From positions 124,001 to 188,000 of the forward strand of contig CAJTLB010000006.1 of the NCBI GenBank assembly GCA_910577045.1: 64,000 bases of DNA. The letters are read 5' to 3'. Each line of letters starts with the position of its first letter. Position 1 is the first letter of the stretch. Made by a program: the position numbers and the translations under genes. Source of the DNA: an uncultured Lachnospiraceae bacterium. Lineage in GTDB: Bacteria > Bacillota > Clostridia > Lachnospirales > Lachnospiraceae. This document shows, piece after piece, positions 17,645 through 27,068 of this stretch. The notes beneath the pieces are model-generated. The model ran no database searches, was not told the origin of the DNA, and saw only the letters and a program-made list of their open reading frames with translations.

Positions 17645-17674
17645 TTGATTTCGCTTCTTTTCCTATGCTACAAT
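17645..17674 (+). promoter_or_regulatory. Sigma-A promoter of the malic enzyme operon
   Basis: TTGATT (17645-17650), 18 bases, TACAAT (17669-17674), about 40 bases before the ATG. Confidence 0.75.
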
Positions 17675-17713
17675 AACAACGGAACATGAATATGAAAAAA
17701 GGATGGAAAAACC

Positions 17714-18868
17714 ATGACAACAAACGAAAAAGCTCTATTATTACATGAACAATGGAATGGTAAATTAGAAACCATTTCTAAAACCCCTATTAAGACTAGG
17801 GAAGACCTAGCAACCGCCTATACGCCTGGTGTAGCAGAGCCATGCAAGGTTATTGCAAAAAATAAGGAAGCCGCTTATCAATACACCATAAAGGCAAATA
17901 CCGTTGCCGTAGTATCTGATGGGAGCGCTGTACTTGGCCTTGGGAATATTGGCCCTTATGCCGCTATGCCAGTAATGGAAGGAAAAGCTGCCCTTTTTAA
18001 AGAATTTGGCGGTGTTAATGCCTTCCCTATCTGTTTAGACACTCAAGACACAGAAGAAATTATAAAAACAGTTGCTGCTATTGCCCCTGCTTTTGGTGGG
18101 ATTAACTTAGAAGATATCTCTGCCCCACGCTGTTTTGAAATTGAAGAACGTTTAAAAAATATTTTAGATATCCCTGTATTCCATGACGATCAGCATGGCA
18201 CTGCCATTGTCGTCCTTGCTGGTATTATGAATGCCCTTAAAGTTACAGGCAAGCAAAAAGAAAATTGCCATGTTGTTGTAAATGGGGCTGGTTCTGCTGG
18301 TATTGCCATTACAAGACTTTTACTTACGTATGGGTTCCCCCATATTATCTTATGTGATAAGGCAGGAATTTTATCGAAAACTTCAGAAAACTTAAATTGG
18401 ATGCAGCAAAAAATGGTTGAAGTCACCAATTTAGAAGGACGTACTGGTTCCCTTTCTGATGCACTACAAAATGCAGATATCTTTATTGGGGTTTCTGCCC
18501 CAAATATTGTTACAGAAGAAATGGTCACTTCTATGAACTCGGATGCAATCCTTTTTGCTATGGCTAACCCTGTCCCAGAAATTATGCCCGACTTAGCTAA
18601 AAAAGCTGGTGCTAAAGTGGTTGGGACAGGACGTTCTGATTTCCCCAACCAAGTAAACAATGTTATTGCTTTCCCTGGTATCTTTAAAGGCGCATTAGAA
18701 GGAAGGGCTGTACAAATTACAGAAGAAATGAAACTTGCTGCTGCCACAGCTATTGCTGAATTAGTCCCTAATAGTGAATTAAATGAAGATAATATTCTGC
18801 CACAGCCTTTTGACAAACGAGTAGCAGAAACAGTAAGCAATGCTGTAAAAAGCCATATCCACCTATGA
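17714..18868 (+). CDS. NAD(P)-dependent malic enzyme
   Basis: Malic enzyme decarboxylates malate to pyruvate while reducing NAD(P). The 384 residues match the short bacterial form without a phosphotransacetylase domain. Visible motifs are TAYTPGVAEPC with the catalytic Tyr, KANTVAVVSDGSAVLGLGNIG with the catalytic Lys region, the metal site LEDISAPRCFEIE and FHDDQHGTA, and the Rossmann loop VVNGAGSAGIAI. The Asp after the second beta strand (LCDKAG) favours NAD over NADP, but this is a guess. AAAGGATGG precedes the ATG. Its stop overlaps the start of the radical SAM gene. Confidence 0.95.
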   Translation: MTTNEKALLLHEQWNGKLETISKTPIKTREDLATAYTPGVAEPCKVIAKNKEAAYQYTIKANTVAVVSDGSAVLGLGNIGPYAAMPVMEGKAALFKEFGGVNAFPICLDTQDTEEIIKTVAAIAPAFGGINLEDISAPRCFEIEERLKNILDIPVFHDDQHGTAIVVLAGIMNALKVTGKQKENCHVVVNGAGSAGIAITRLLLTYGFPHIILCDKAGILSKTSENLNWMQQKMVEVTNLEGRTGSLSDALQNADIFIGVSAPNIVTEEMVTSMNSDAILFAMANPVPEIMPDLAKKAGAKVVGTGRSDFPNQVNNVIAFPGIFKGALEGRAVQITEEMKLAAATAIAELVPNSELNEDNILPQPFDKRVAETVSNAVKSHIHL

Positions 18869-19797
18869 AAAACAATTGGAATGGAAAACCCTATTATTCT
18901 TTAAATTCCTATTTAAAAGAAACCTATGGGCAAAAATTATATAAACTTTCTTTAGATGGTGGAATGACATGCCCTAACCGTGATGGCACACTAGGAAACC
19001 GTGGCTGCATTTTTTGCAGCCATGGCGGTTCTGGTGAGTTTACCCCTTCCCGGCTTCTTTCCATTACCGAACAAATAGAAGCTGCTAAAACACTAGTACA
19101 AAAAAAGCAAAAAAATGGTTATTATATTGCTTATTTCCAAGCATTTACAAATACCTATGCCCCAGTAGACTATCTGGAACATATCTTTATGGAAGCCATT
19201 CTCCATAAAGATATTGCTATCCTCTCTATTGCCACCCGACCAGACTGCCTATCCAATGACGTATTACAATTACTATCCCGTTTAAACCAGATTAAACCAG
19301 TTTGGGTTGAACTTGGCCTTCAAACTATCCATAATAATTCTGCTGTTTTTATACGGAGAGGTTATCCACTTTCTGTATTTGACAACGCTGTAAGCCATTT
19401 AACTACCCTTTCTATCCCTGTTATCGTCCATGTAATCCTTGGCCTGCCGCATGAAACCAAAAAAGATATGCTTGCCACTGTCAACTACCTTGCCCATAAA
19501 AATATACAAGGAATTAAACTGCAACTTCTCCATGTACTCAAAAATACGGATTTGGCAGATTATTACCAAAAAGGGGAGTTCCAAGTATTATCTTTAGAAG
19601 AATATTTAGATATCTTAATTGACGCCATTGAACTACTGCCGCCAAGCCTTGTAATCCACCGTTTAACTGGCGATGGGCCTAAAAGGCTTTTACTTGCCCC
19701 TTTATGGAGCCTGCAAAAATGGCATACCTTAAATTGTATATTAGAAGAAATGGAAAAACGTTGTGCCTATCAAGGAAGGAGGTTTTTATGTCTTTAG
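18865..19797 (+). CDS. TIGR01212 family radical SAM protein (YtqA-like)
   Basis: This 310-residue Elp3-like radical SAM enzyme has the cluster motif C-x11-C-x2-C in CPNRDGTLGNRGCIFC (first Cys near residue 36), longer than the common CxxxCxxC but typical of TIGR01212. SAM-binding features follow, with VELGLQT and HVILGLPHET. The substrate of the family is not settled; a role in tRNA modification has been suggested for relatives. Its ATG overlaps the malic enzyme stop by four bases and its end overlaps DUF4364 by ten. Confidence 0.93.
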   Translation: MKNNWNGKPYYSLNSYLKETYGQKLYKLSLDGGMTCPNRDGTLGNRGCIFCSHGGSGEFTPSRLLSITEQIEAAKTLVQKKQKNGYYIAYFQAFTNTYAPVDYLEHIFMEAILHKDIAILSIATRPDCLSNDVLQLLSRLNQIKPVWVELGLQTIHNNSAVFIRRGYPLSVFDNAVSHLTTLSIPVIVHVILGLPHETKKDMLATVNYLAHKNIQGIKLQLLHVLKNTDLADYYQKGEFQVLSLEEYLDILIDAIELLPPSLVIHRLTGDGPKRLLLAPLWSLQKWHTLNCILEEMEKRCAYQGRRFLCL

Positions 19798-20303
19798 AAG
19801 CATCCACTTTGTACAAACTTATTGTACTCTATATGTTGGACAAAGTAGATTTTCCTCTTACCATTAACCAGCTTTCTGAATTTATTATCGGAAAGGAATA
19901 TACCAATTACTTTACTTTACAACAAGTAATCCATGAATTGTCAGAATCAGGGCTAATTACAGTAAATACCATTGGGACAGCTTCCTATTACCAAATTAAT
20001 AATCAAGGGAAAGAAACCTTAGGATTTTTTTCTAATAAAATCTCTGCCCCTATTATCGAAGAACTAGATGCCTTTTTAACAGAAAACAATTATAAATTCA
20101 AAAGTGAATCTGCCATTATGTCAGATTACTATAAAAGCACAAATGGGGATTATATTGTCCATTGCCAAATAAAAGAAGACTCTTCCCCCTTAATTGAATT
20201 AAACCTCTCTGTTTCTTCACAAAAAATTGCTGAACATATGTGTATGAACTGGAAAAATGTCAGTGAAGATATTTACTCTTATATTATAAGGCAGCTAAAC
20301 TAA
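19788..20303 (+). CDS. DUF4364 winged-helix-like protein
   Basis: A 171-residue protein in which about the first 80 residues form a probable winged helix (TLYKLIVLYMLDKVDFPLT, then a recognition helix and a wing ending in ASYYQINNQGK), followed by a domain of unknown function. The family occurs in Firmicutes and is thought to regulate transcription, but no target is known. The frame opens at 19704, but the ATG at 19788 has GGAGG five bases upstream and starts the conserved part. It is the last gene of this unit and its stop codon lies in a terminator. Confidence 0.85.
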   Translation: MSLEASTLYKLIVLYMLDKVDFPLTINQLSEFIIGKEYTNYFTLQQVIHELSESGLITVNTIGTASYYQINNQGKETLGFFSNKISAPIIEELDAFLTENNYKFKSESAIMSDYYKSTNGDYIVHCQIKEDSSPLIELNLSVSSQKIAEHMCMNWKNVSEDIYSYIIRQLN

Positions 20304-20313
20304 GCTGCCTTAT
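20286..20313. terminator. Bidirectional terminator between DUF4364 and the AraC regulator
   Basis: A perfect 11-bp stem with a 6-base loop pairs 20286-20296 with 20303-20313. It overlaps the DUF4364 stop codon and lies between two convergent genes. Confidence 0.8.
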
Positions 20314-20314
20314 C

Positions 20315-21169
20315 TTATATTACCCCTTTGTTCTTCCGATATTGGTGGGGCGATATACCTTTTACTTTCTTAAAAACATCTCCAAAATAATTGCTGTCAT
20401 TATACCCACAGCGCAAAGCTATATCTGTAATAGACGCGTTTGTTTCTAAAAGAAGCGTAGCTGCTTCTTTTAAACGGATATTACTTAAATACTCCTTAAA
20501 GCCAAAACCAGTAGTACGTTTAAACTTCCTAGAAAAATAAGCAGAACTCATATTTGCTTGTTTTGCTGCATCCTCAAGGGTAATCTGCATATTAAAATTT
20601 TGGCAAATATATTTTGCCACATCTTGGATTACTTCATCTACTGCATCTAATTCTTCTATTGTATGGTATTGAAATTCTTGGCAGCGGATTAAAAATATTA
20701 AAAGTTCATATAGATGGTTTTTTAAAAGCCTTTTGGAAAATATATCTGAAATTTTATATTCATACTGCATTTGTTGCATTAAATAATCTACATATTCCCT
20801 TCGGCTGGCTGGAATTGTCATATGTGGGTTTTGGAAACATTTTAATACTACTTCCTTCCCAAATTCCTCATAAAGTGGCTTTATAAACTCATCTGTAAAA
20901 TTAATGGCAATCCTTTCATGAGATTTATCTGATAAATATGTAGTCCGATGTAAGGCACCTTTTTCAATTGCCATAATATCTCCCTTATTCACCACATAAA
21001 TGGTATGGTTTACAAAAATCCTACGTTTCCCAGATAATAAATAATATATTTCATAAAACGGATGCACATGTGCTTCTTTCATATCAAAATAAGCACTATG
21101 TTTTACTTGGCTAATAAAAAAATGGTTCTCCATTACATTATTTAACAGGTTCACTTTTTTTGTCTCCAT
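20315..21169 (-). CDS. AraC family transcriptional regulator
   Basis: The 284 residues have an N-terminal cupin sensor domain (about 1-150, with the HVHPFYEIYYLLSGKRRIFV strand pair) and a C-terminal pair of helix-turn-helix motifs (about 185-284), including ANMSSAYFSRKFKRTTGFGF and IALRCGYNDSNYFGDVFKK. Regulators of this type usually sense a sugar and control a neighbouring gene. The divergent MATE pump at 21357 is the natural target. GAGGTGG lies six bases before the ATG. The intergenic dyad at 21221-21235 may be its operator. Confidence 0.92.
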   Translation of the reverse strand: METKKVNLLNNVMENHFFISQVKHSAYFDMKEAHVHPFYEIYYLLSGKRRIFVNHTIYVVNKGDIMAIEKGALHRTTYLSDKSHERIAINFTDEFIKPLYEEFGKEVVLKCFQNPHMTIPASRREYVDYLMQQMQYEYKISDIFSKRLLKNHLYELLIFLIRCQEFQYHTIEELDAVDEVIQDVAKYICQNFNMQITLEDAAKQANMSSAYFSRKFKRTTGFGFKEYLSNIRLKEAATLLLETNASITDIALRCGYNDSNYFGDVFKKVKGISPHQYRKNKGVI

Positions 21170-21220
21170 TATTTTCCACCTCTTCCTGTTTACTATCCAT
21201 CCTTTCCATAACCCTATATC

Positions 21221-21235
21221 AAGTATATCATACTT
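21221..21235. promoter_or_regulatory. Dyad in the AraC-MATE intergenic region
   Basis: AAGTAT and ATACTT flank three bases. The dyad overlaps a possible -10 (TATACT) for the AraC gene. An operator role is inference. Confidence 0.35.
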
Positions 21236-21356
21236 TTTTTGTACTAGAAAGCAAAAAAACTGTATTTTTTACAAAATCTCCTGCTTTATTCAAGGCATAT
21301 CCTTTCTTTTTAGAGTAAAGTAATCACATACTGACAAAAAGGATGGTTTTATACTT

Positions 21357-22775
21357 ATGAAGTCAAGACTTACTATTTCTAAAAAAGATGAAAACTTCCG
21401 CGACTTTGCATTAAACGGAAATCTTTGGCTCCTGCTTTTACAGGTTGGCCTTCCACTTGCGCTTTATCAAAACTTAAATATGGTTTTTAAAATATTAGAT
21501 TCTATTATGGCTTCCCATATTAGCGCAGAATCTGTATCCGCGGTCGCCTATCTTTCACAGATTAACCATATGATTTCTGCTATTGGAGGTGGGCTTGCCA
21601 TTGGAAGCAGCCTAAAAATCAGCCAGGCATATGGTGCTGGCGACTATAAATTAGTAAAAAAACGTGTTAGCACATTATTTGGCATTTGTGGCATTTTAGG
21701 CATTATCTTACTTTGCCTTATTCCATTTAGCCCTGTTATTTTAAGAATTGCCAATACTCCAGAAAATTTAATTGCCATTGGGAGCCGGTATTTTGCTATT
21801 GAACTTTTAAGTATTGTGGTTGGTTTCCTCAATAATGTTTATATTGCCATTGAACGTTCTAGGGGAAACTCAAAACGAATCCTTTACTTAAACCTTTTCG
21901 TTATCACTTTTAAATTAAGCTTAACTGCTTATTTTGTCTATATTTTAAAAGCAGACATTACAATGATAGCTGTTGCTACCTTACTTTCACAAGGGATTTT
22001 ACTTGCTTTTGGCATCTACCATATGACAAGAAAGGACAGTTTCTTTTCTTTTTCTTTTAAAAATATTTCTTTCCAATGGGAAACAATAGGGCCTATGTTC
22101 CATATTTCTTTCCCAGTTATGGTAGAAAAAAGTGCTTTCTCCTTTGGAAAAGTAGTTGTAAATTCTATGAGCAGTATGTATGGCTCCTTAACGGTTGGTG
22201 CACTTGGTATTTCCAACAATATTAATGGTTTTACGACTAGCGCGCAGAATGGCTTCCAAGAAGGATGTGCTGCTATTATTAGCCAAAACCTTGGTGCCGG
22301 GAATAAAAAACGTGCCATTGAAGCATTTAAAAAAGTTCTTTGTATTAATATTATTATTGGCACAGTTGGGCTTATCCTTACCTTATTGCTCCTTCGTCCA
22401 GTCAGTTTGTTATTTGCCACTTCTAATGGAGTTGTAAACTATGAATTCCGGGAAATGATTATTGCTATAAACCACTATGAACTAATCGGCGGCTGCATCC
22501 CACTTGGAATTCTTTCCTCTTGTATGGCATTATTGTTTGGGTTTGGAAAAACCAAACTTACCTTACTTGTTAATTTTTGCCGAGTATTTGTATTTCGTAT
22601 CCCAGTCCTATGGGCTTTACAAAATTTTACCAAATTAGGGAGTGAAAGCGTTGGCATCACGATGATGGTCAGCAATATGCTAGTTGCCCTTTTAGCTGCC
22701 ATTGTAGCAGGGATTGTAATATATGGGGAATATAAGAAAGATAAACTAGCCATTAAAAATATAAAAACGGCATAA
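21357..22775 (+). CDS. MATE family efflux transporter
   Basis: A 472-residue protein with about 12 hydrophobic segments in two related halves, typical of MATE (MatE) cation-coupled drug exporters. The N-terminal half has the LPLALYQNLNMVFKILDSIM segment and a loop with GGLAIGSSLKISQAYGAGD; the second half repeats this as SAQNGFQEGCAAIISQNLGAG. It is transcribed divergently from the AraC regulator and ends against the convergent polysaccharide operon. The substrate is unknown. Confidence 0.93.
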   Translation: MKSRLTISKKDENFRDFALNGNLWLLLLQVGLPLALYQNLNMVFKILDSIMASHISAESVSAVAYLSQINHMISAIGGGLAIGSSLKISQAYGAGDYKLVKKRVSTLFGICGILGIILLCLIPFSPVILRIANTPENLIAIGSRYFAIELLSIVVGFLNNVYIAIERSRGNSKRILYLNLFVITFKLSLTAYFVYILKADITMIAVATLLSQGILLAFGIYHMTRKDSFFSFSFKNISFQWETIGPMFHISFPVMVEKSAFSFGKVVVNSMSSMYGSLTVGALGISNNINGFTTSAQNGFQEGCAAIISQNLGAGNKKRAIEAFKKVLCINIIIGTVGLILTLLLLRPVSLLFATSNGVVNYEFREMIIAINHYELIGGCIPLGILSSCMALLFGFGKTKLTLLVNFCRVFVFRIPVLWALQNFTKLGSESVGITMMVSNMLVALLAAIVAGIVIYGEYKKDKLAIKNIKTA

Positions 22776-22790
22776 CATAATGTTATGCCG
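22768..22790. terminator. Terminator shared by the MATE gene and the polysaccharide operon
   Basis: A 10-bp perfect stem pairs 22768-22777 with 22781-22790. On the minus strand it is followed by a T-run, so it ends the polysaccharide operon well. The MATE stop codon lies within it. Confidence 0.8.
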
Positions 22791-22830
22791 TCAGACTGTA
22801 GACATTCTTATTAGTTATTTATCTGTAATC

Positions 22831-23652
22831 CTATTTACTTGTTGCCAATATCCTATGATTCGTTTTGCTACTGTTTGTAAATGAGCTTTCTCCATCAAAC
22901 ACTACAAATAAAGAAGAAGAAATTTTACTCCCGTTTATATCCAAAAGTAAAAATGGCTTTGTTATTATTTCTCTTATTACTAATGGTAGCTTTCTTCCTA
23001 TACAATAAAAAATCCTTGCCCCTATATTCCCCCACAAGCCTGTATTGTAAGAAACCCTTGTTGGTTGTTTTCCTATTTTACAAAATAATTTTTTCAACTC
23101 TTCTAAAGAATACCCTTCTACCACATGCCCTACTTTTTTATGGAATTCCTGCCCAAACACTTTTGGGTATTTATGGGTTGGAACCGAAATAATATATATT
23201 AAATTAGGGTTATTTAGCTTCTTTGTTAATTCTTTTATAAAGCTTTCTGGCATAGTAATATGCTCTAAAAAATCATACAATATTACCATATCTATTTTTT
23301 CTTCCTTTATCCTTTCTAAATAAGCAAACGCATCTTCACACACAAATTCTAGGTTTTTTGTATGTAATACCTTCTTTATTTTATTTGCACCTTCTATATT
23401 TTCCTCACTTAAGTCAATTCCTATATAATGAAAATGTACTCCCATCCTTTTCCAAAATTCAAAGCCAATCATTCCACTTCCACAACCAATTTCCATTACA
23501 CTTTGATTTCTAAAATACCCTTGCTTACACAATTTTAAAATAGGTTTTAATCGTATATGGGAATGGAAATCTGCTGTTCCTAACAATCCTCTTATATAAT
23601 ATTTGAAACTTCCTTTTTTGTAAGCATATTTTAAATAACTCCCTACTGACAT
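22831..23652 (-). CDS. Class I SAM-dependent methyltransferase (polysaccharide operon)
   Basis: A 273-residue protein with the SAM-binding loop VMEIGCGSGMIGFEF near residues 52-66, an acidic loop GIDLSEEN after strand two, and LYDFLEHIT near motif IV. The C-terminal ~70 residues have hydrophobic stretches that could associate with the membrane. As the last gene of the polysaccharide operon it probably methylates a glycan or its lipid-linked precursor; that is inferred from position. It follows the flippase by 34 bases and ends at a strong terminator. Confidence 0.85.
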   Translation of the reverse strand: MSVGSYLKYAYKKGSFKYYIRGLLGTADFHSHIRLKPILKLCKQGYFRNQSVMEIGCGSGMIGFEFWKRMGVHFHYIGIDLSEENIEGANKIKKVLHTKNLEFVCEDAFAYLERIKEEKIDMVILYDFLEHITMPESFIKELTKKLNNPNLIYIISVPTHKYPKVFGQEFHKKVGHVVEGYSLEELKKLFCKIGKQPTRVSYNTGLWGNIGARIFYCIGRKLPLVIREIITKPFLLLDINGSKISSSLFVVFDGESSFTNSSKTNHRILATSK

Positions 23653-23686
23653 TTTCCCTATCTCCCTTCTTCTATTATTTTCTATT

Positions 23687-25111
23687 CTATTTAGAAAAAA
23701 ATAGTTTTTTTCCTTGTTGATATATTATTTTATCTTTTAATAAAAATAGCATAGAAAAATATGCAAAAATACCCACTATTACTTTTATGATTAAGCGAGG
23801 CATTATGTATATTGGAGCAGATACCTTACCCACTACAATTAACATAATCACCCCTGACAATATATACTTCCATGCACAAACTAAAATCTTTCTTACCGCA
23901 ATAATTTGGTTTATATAATAAAACTGTACCATCGTTATTGCCATTTCAGCCAATACAATAGAAATTGCTGCACCAACAGCTTTAAACTGTGGAATTAAAA
24001 TTAAATTCATTATAATATCTACTAAAGCCCCTACACATACAGATATAGTAAATTTCTTTTGCTCTCCCATTGGGATAAAATATTGTAAACCAGTGACATT
24101 ATTTAAGCCAACCATAATCACAATTACTGAAAAAACAGATAGGACTACTGCTGTTTTTTCATACCCACTTCCTAGAAATATAACAGTAAATTCCTTACTA
24201 ACCCCTATCAGCCCAAACATAATAGGGATTCCCATAAACCATACAAACTGGAAAGAATGTTTAATTTCTAAATACGCCTGTTCCATTTTTCCTTCCGCAT
24301 ATAAATTAGAAATCCTTGGCATCATAACCGCTGAAAGTGCTGAGACTATCGAAGCCGCTAACCTTGCTATTTTTTCTGCCTGTTCATAATATCCACTTTC
24401 TGCCAAAGATTGCCCTAGCATCCCTAACATCGTTTTATCAAAAACGGTATATAGCTGAATAATAACCTGTGGAATATATAATGCTAAAATTGCCTTTCCA
24501 TGTTTTCTTATTTCTAACTTAGGTCCTTTATATTTTTTTATTTTCCTTATTACTTGGCTCCATAAAGATAGGTTAGCAAGCAAAGCAATAACTGAAAGGC
24601 AAAAAATATATACCCCTAAATCTTCTTTTGTTTTTACAAAAATAAAAATACAAAAAAGCCCAGCTATTTTTATATATATATTCCGAATTACTGTATATTT
24701 ATAATTTTCTAATCCTTGATAATACCATGCAATATCAAATAACGCTGCCATAATTGTTGGTATTTGGAGATAGTAAACCATCCTATATTCTGTACTATAT
24801 AATAGAAAAATCAAATAGAAAGCAAAACTTGTCCCTGTTGTTATGACATGGATAGAAAACAATTCTAAAAAAGTTTTTATTTGTAATTCCTCACTATACT
24901 GGTAATAAGCAATTTCCCTTTGCCCATATAAATGGATCCCCAAATTTGCAAACGCCGTAAAATAAGTAACCGTTGACTTGGTATAACTATAAACACCAAT
25001 TCCATCCGCCCCTAATACCCTAGATACATATGGTATTGTAATAAGTGGCAGGAACAAAGTAATAACTTGATAAACTAGATTATATAAATAATTTTTTCTT
25101 ACCTTATTCAA
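23687..25111 (-). CDS. Oligosaccharide flippase (Wzx-like)
   Basis: A 474-residue membrane protein with about 12-14 helices, of the polysaccharide synthesis/Wzx family that moves lipid-linked repeat units across the membrane. The start ITLFLPLITIPYVSRVLGAD and the following GIGVYSYTKS are typical. The first ATG in frame (25168) lies far inside the upstream gene; the TTG at 25111 is preferred because it overlaps the upstream stop as TTGA and has AAGGTG six bases before it. With the polymerase and priming transferase it defines a Wzx/Wzy-type pathway. Confidence 0.9.
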   Translation of the reverse strand: MNKVRKNYLYNLVYQVITLFLPLITIPYVSRVLGADGIGVYSYTKSTVTYFTAFANLGIHLYGQREIAYYQYSEELQIKTFLELFSIHVITTGTSFAFYLIFLLYSTEYRMVYYLQIPTIMAALFDIAWYYQGLENYKYTVIRNIYIKIAGLFCIFIFVKTKEDLGVYIFCLSVIALLANLSLWSQVIRKIKKYKGPKLEIRKHGKAILALYIPQVIIQLYTVFDKTMLGMLGQSLAESGYYEQAEKIARLAASIVSALSAVMMPRISNLYAEGKMEQAYLEIKHSFQFVWFMGIPIMFGLIGVSKEFTVIFLGSGYEKTAVVLSVFSVIVIMVGLNNVTGLQYFIPMGEQKKFTISVCVGALVDIIMNLILIPQFKAVGAAISIVLAEMAITMVQFYYINQIIAVRKILVCAWKYILSGVIMLIVVGKVSAPIYIMPRLIIKVIVGIFAYFSMLFLLKDKIIYQQGKKLFFSK

Positions 25112-26124
25112 CCCATACACCTTCTTTTTGCTTTTAATAATGTATGTGCCAACCAATAAGAACCCCATGTGTTTATTTTTAATAAAGACATCCCTGGTAC
25201 ACGTGCCATCTTCTTATATATTTCATTTGCCTCTTTTTTTAACTTTAAATTGATATAACAAATCCTTTCTTTGGCTTCTTTCCCCAATGGCATATGTAAA
25301 CATATCCAAAAATAATCCTTTACAATACCTAAAATAAATTTTACCATATATTCTTTTTTTATAAGGCTTACTTCCATATATACCGCCTGATAAAAATGTA
25401 TAATATTTGTCAAAATTATACACATCATCTCCACATTTTTAATGCGGTTCTTTATATTCATACTTTGTGTTTGCGTCCCCACTCTATACATATAAATAGG
25501 TTCCTTATAGACTATTACAGTACTTATATATGGAAGAGGATATAACACATATTCTATATCTTCATAATAGCAATTTTCTTGGAAAACTATCTGTTTGCTT
25601 TTTAATAAACTTGTCCTATATGTAACTGCATGTAATTGTAATGTTTGGTCTAAGGTATTCAAAATCTTATCTATTTCTTTTATTTCCCCATAATAACCAG
25701 AGGGATAAGAAATTATTTTACTTACTTTCTTCTCTATGTTATATTCTACAAATGGGTTTATAATTAAATCTACCTCTAGTTGCTTTAATTTCAAAACAAA
25801 ACTAACAAAATTATCAGTAATTACCCAGTCATCTCCATCTACTACTTTAAAATACTTTCCATTTGCTTCTTTTATCCCACGATTAATAACAGAACCATGC
25901 CCTCCATTTTCCTTCCTAACTAGCCTAACGGTATCTGGATATTTCTCTATATACTTTTTTGCTTCTAAAGCTGTATTATCTTTACTCCCATCATCAATTA
26001 TTATAATTTCTATATCATTTAAAATCTGTTTATCTAAAAAATATGGCAAACATTCATTAATATAACATTCTGTATTATAAGATGGTATAATAATTGTTAA
26101 AATTTTCTTTATTTTATGATCCAT
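25108..26124 (-). CDS. Glycosyltransferase family 2
   Basis: A GT-A fold transferase of 338 residues. The start LTIIIPSYNTECYINECLP, the nucleotide-binding IIIDDGSKDNT, the ENGGHGSVINRG segment and the metal-binding VVDGDDWV are the usual motifs. The C-terminal half is helical and less conserved. The ATG at 26124 is preferred over 26130 since GGAG lies five bases upstream. It overlaps both neighbours. Donor and acceptor sugars cannot be told. Confidence 0.88.
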   Translation of the reverse strand: MDHKIKKILTIIIPSYNTECYINECLPYFLDKQILNDIEIIIIDDGSKDNTALEAKKYIEKYPDTVRLVRKENGGHGSVINRGIKEANGKYFKVVDGDDWVITDNFVSFVLKLKQLEVDLIINPFVEYNIEKKVSKIISYPSGYYGEIKEIDKILNTLDQTLQLHAVTYRTSLLKSKQIVFQENCYYEDIEYVLYPLPYISTVIVYKEPIYMYRVGTQTQSMNIKNRIKNVEMMCIILTNIIHFYQAVYMEVSLIKKEYMVKFILGIVKDYFWICLHMPLGKEAKERICYINLKLKKEANEIYKKMARVPGMSLLKINTWGSYWLAHTLLKAKRRCMG

Positions 26125-27068
26125 TTCCACTCCATTCCAAAATAGCCATATATCTTACATGCAATCCTATAATTCCAACACACCATTAGCCCAAACATTT
26201 TACTTGTTATTTTATAGCCACTAAATAAATAATATGGATAACCTTGTTTTATATAATGTTGTAACACCAAAACAGCCTTATTTTCTCTTTCTCCACTTTG
26301 TGCCAATTCTTTAAAAAAAGAAATACAGTAACGTACTAACCGGTTATATGCAACTCTCTCAAGCCCCGGATAAAATTCCTTTAAAAATTCAATTTGTTCT
26401 TTTGAAATTCCAATCATATCTAATTTTTTCTCGTGGAAACGCTGCTGCATAATACTTCCTTCTCTCTTTCGGTAATAATACAACGGCACATTATAAAAAA
26501 TAATTTTTTCCGCTTTATGGAATACCTTATATATTGTTGCCAAATCCTCATATATCTTATCTTCAGGAAACCAAATCCCATTAAATACTTCTTTTCGGAA
26601 TAACTTCCCCCCTGCGGATGTATTAAATGTTTTTTCTTTTAACATTTGTTTAATCGCACTTTCCGAATTATATCTTTGTATCTTTCCTTTTTTCCTCTTT
26701 CCTTCTCCTCGGTGCATAGAAGAAATCACAATTTCAGCCTTTTCTTTTTTTAATATCTCTAACAATATTTGGCACATGTCTTCTTCAATTGTATCATCTC
26801 CATCTACAAATAAATAATAATCTCCTCTTGCATATTCCATTCCATAGTTCCTTGCACTAGAAAGGCCACCATTTTCTTTTATAAATACTTTTACCCTAGA
26901 ATCTATTTGCGCATAATTTTGGCATATCTCCCCACTTCTATCTGTAGAACCATCATTAATTAATAAAATTTCTATTTTACTATAAGTCTGGCACAATATA
27001 CTTTTAATACATTCTTCAATATATTTTTCAATATTATATACGGGAACAATAATACTAATTAATTCCAT
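26109..27068 (-). CDS. Glycosyltransferase family 2
   Basis: A 319-residue GT2 enzyme. MELISIIVPVYNIEKYIEEC, LLINDGSTDRSGEIC, ENGGLSSARNYG and the DXD motif FVDGDD are present, the last near residue 88. It differs clearly from the neighbouring GT2 proteins, so each probably makes a distinct linkage. It overlaps the polymerase gene end by ten bases and the next gene by sixteen, pointing to coupled translation. Confidence 0.9.
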   Translation of the reverse strand: MELISIIVPVYNIEKYIEECIKSILCQTYSKIEILLINDGSTDRSGEICQNYAQIDSRVKVFIKENGGLSSARNYGMEYARGDYYLFVDGDDTIEEDMCQILLEILKKEKAEIVISSMHRGEGKRKKGKIQRYNSESAIKQMLKEKTFNTSAGGKLFRKEVFNGIWFPEDKIYEDLATIYKVFHKAEKIIFYNVPLYYYRKREGSIMQQRFHEKKLDMIGISKEQIEFLKEFYPGLERVAYNRLVRYCISFFKELAQSGERENKAVLVLQHYIKQGYPYYLFSGYKITSKMFGLMVCWNYRIACKIYGYFGMEWKWIIK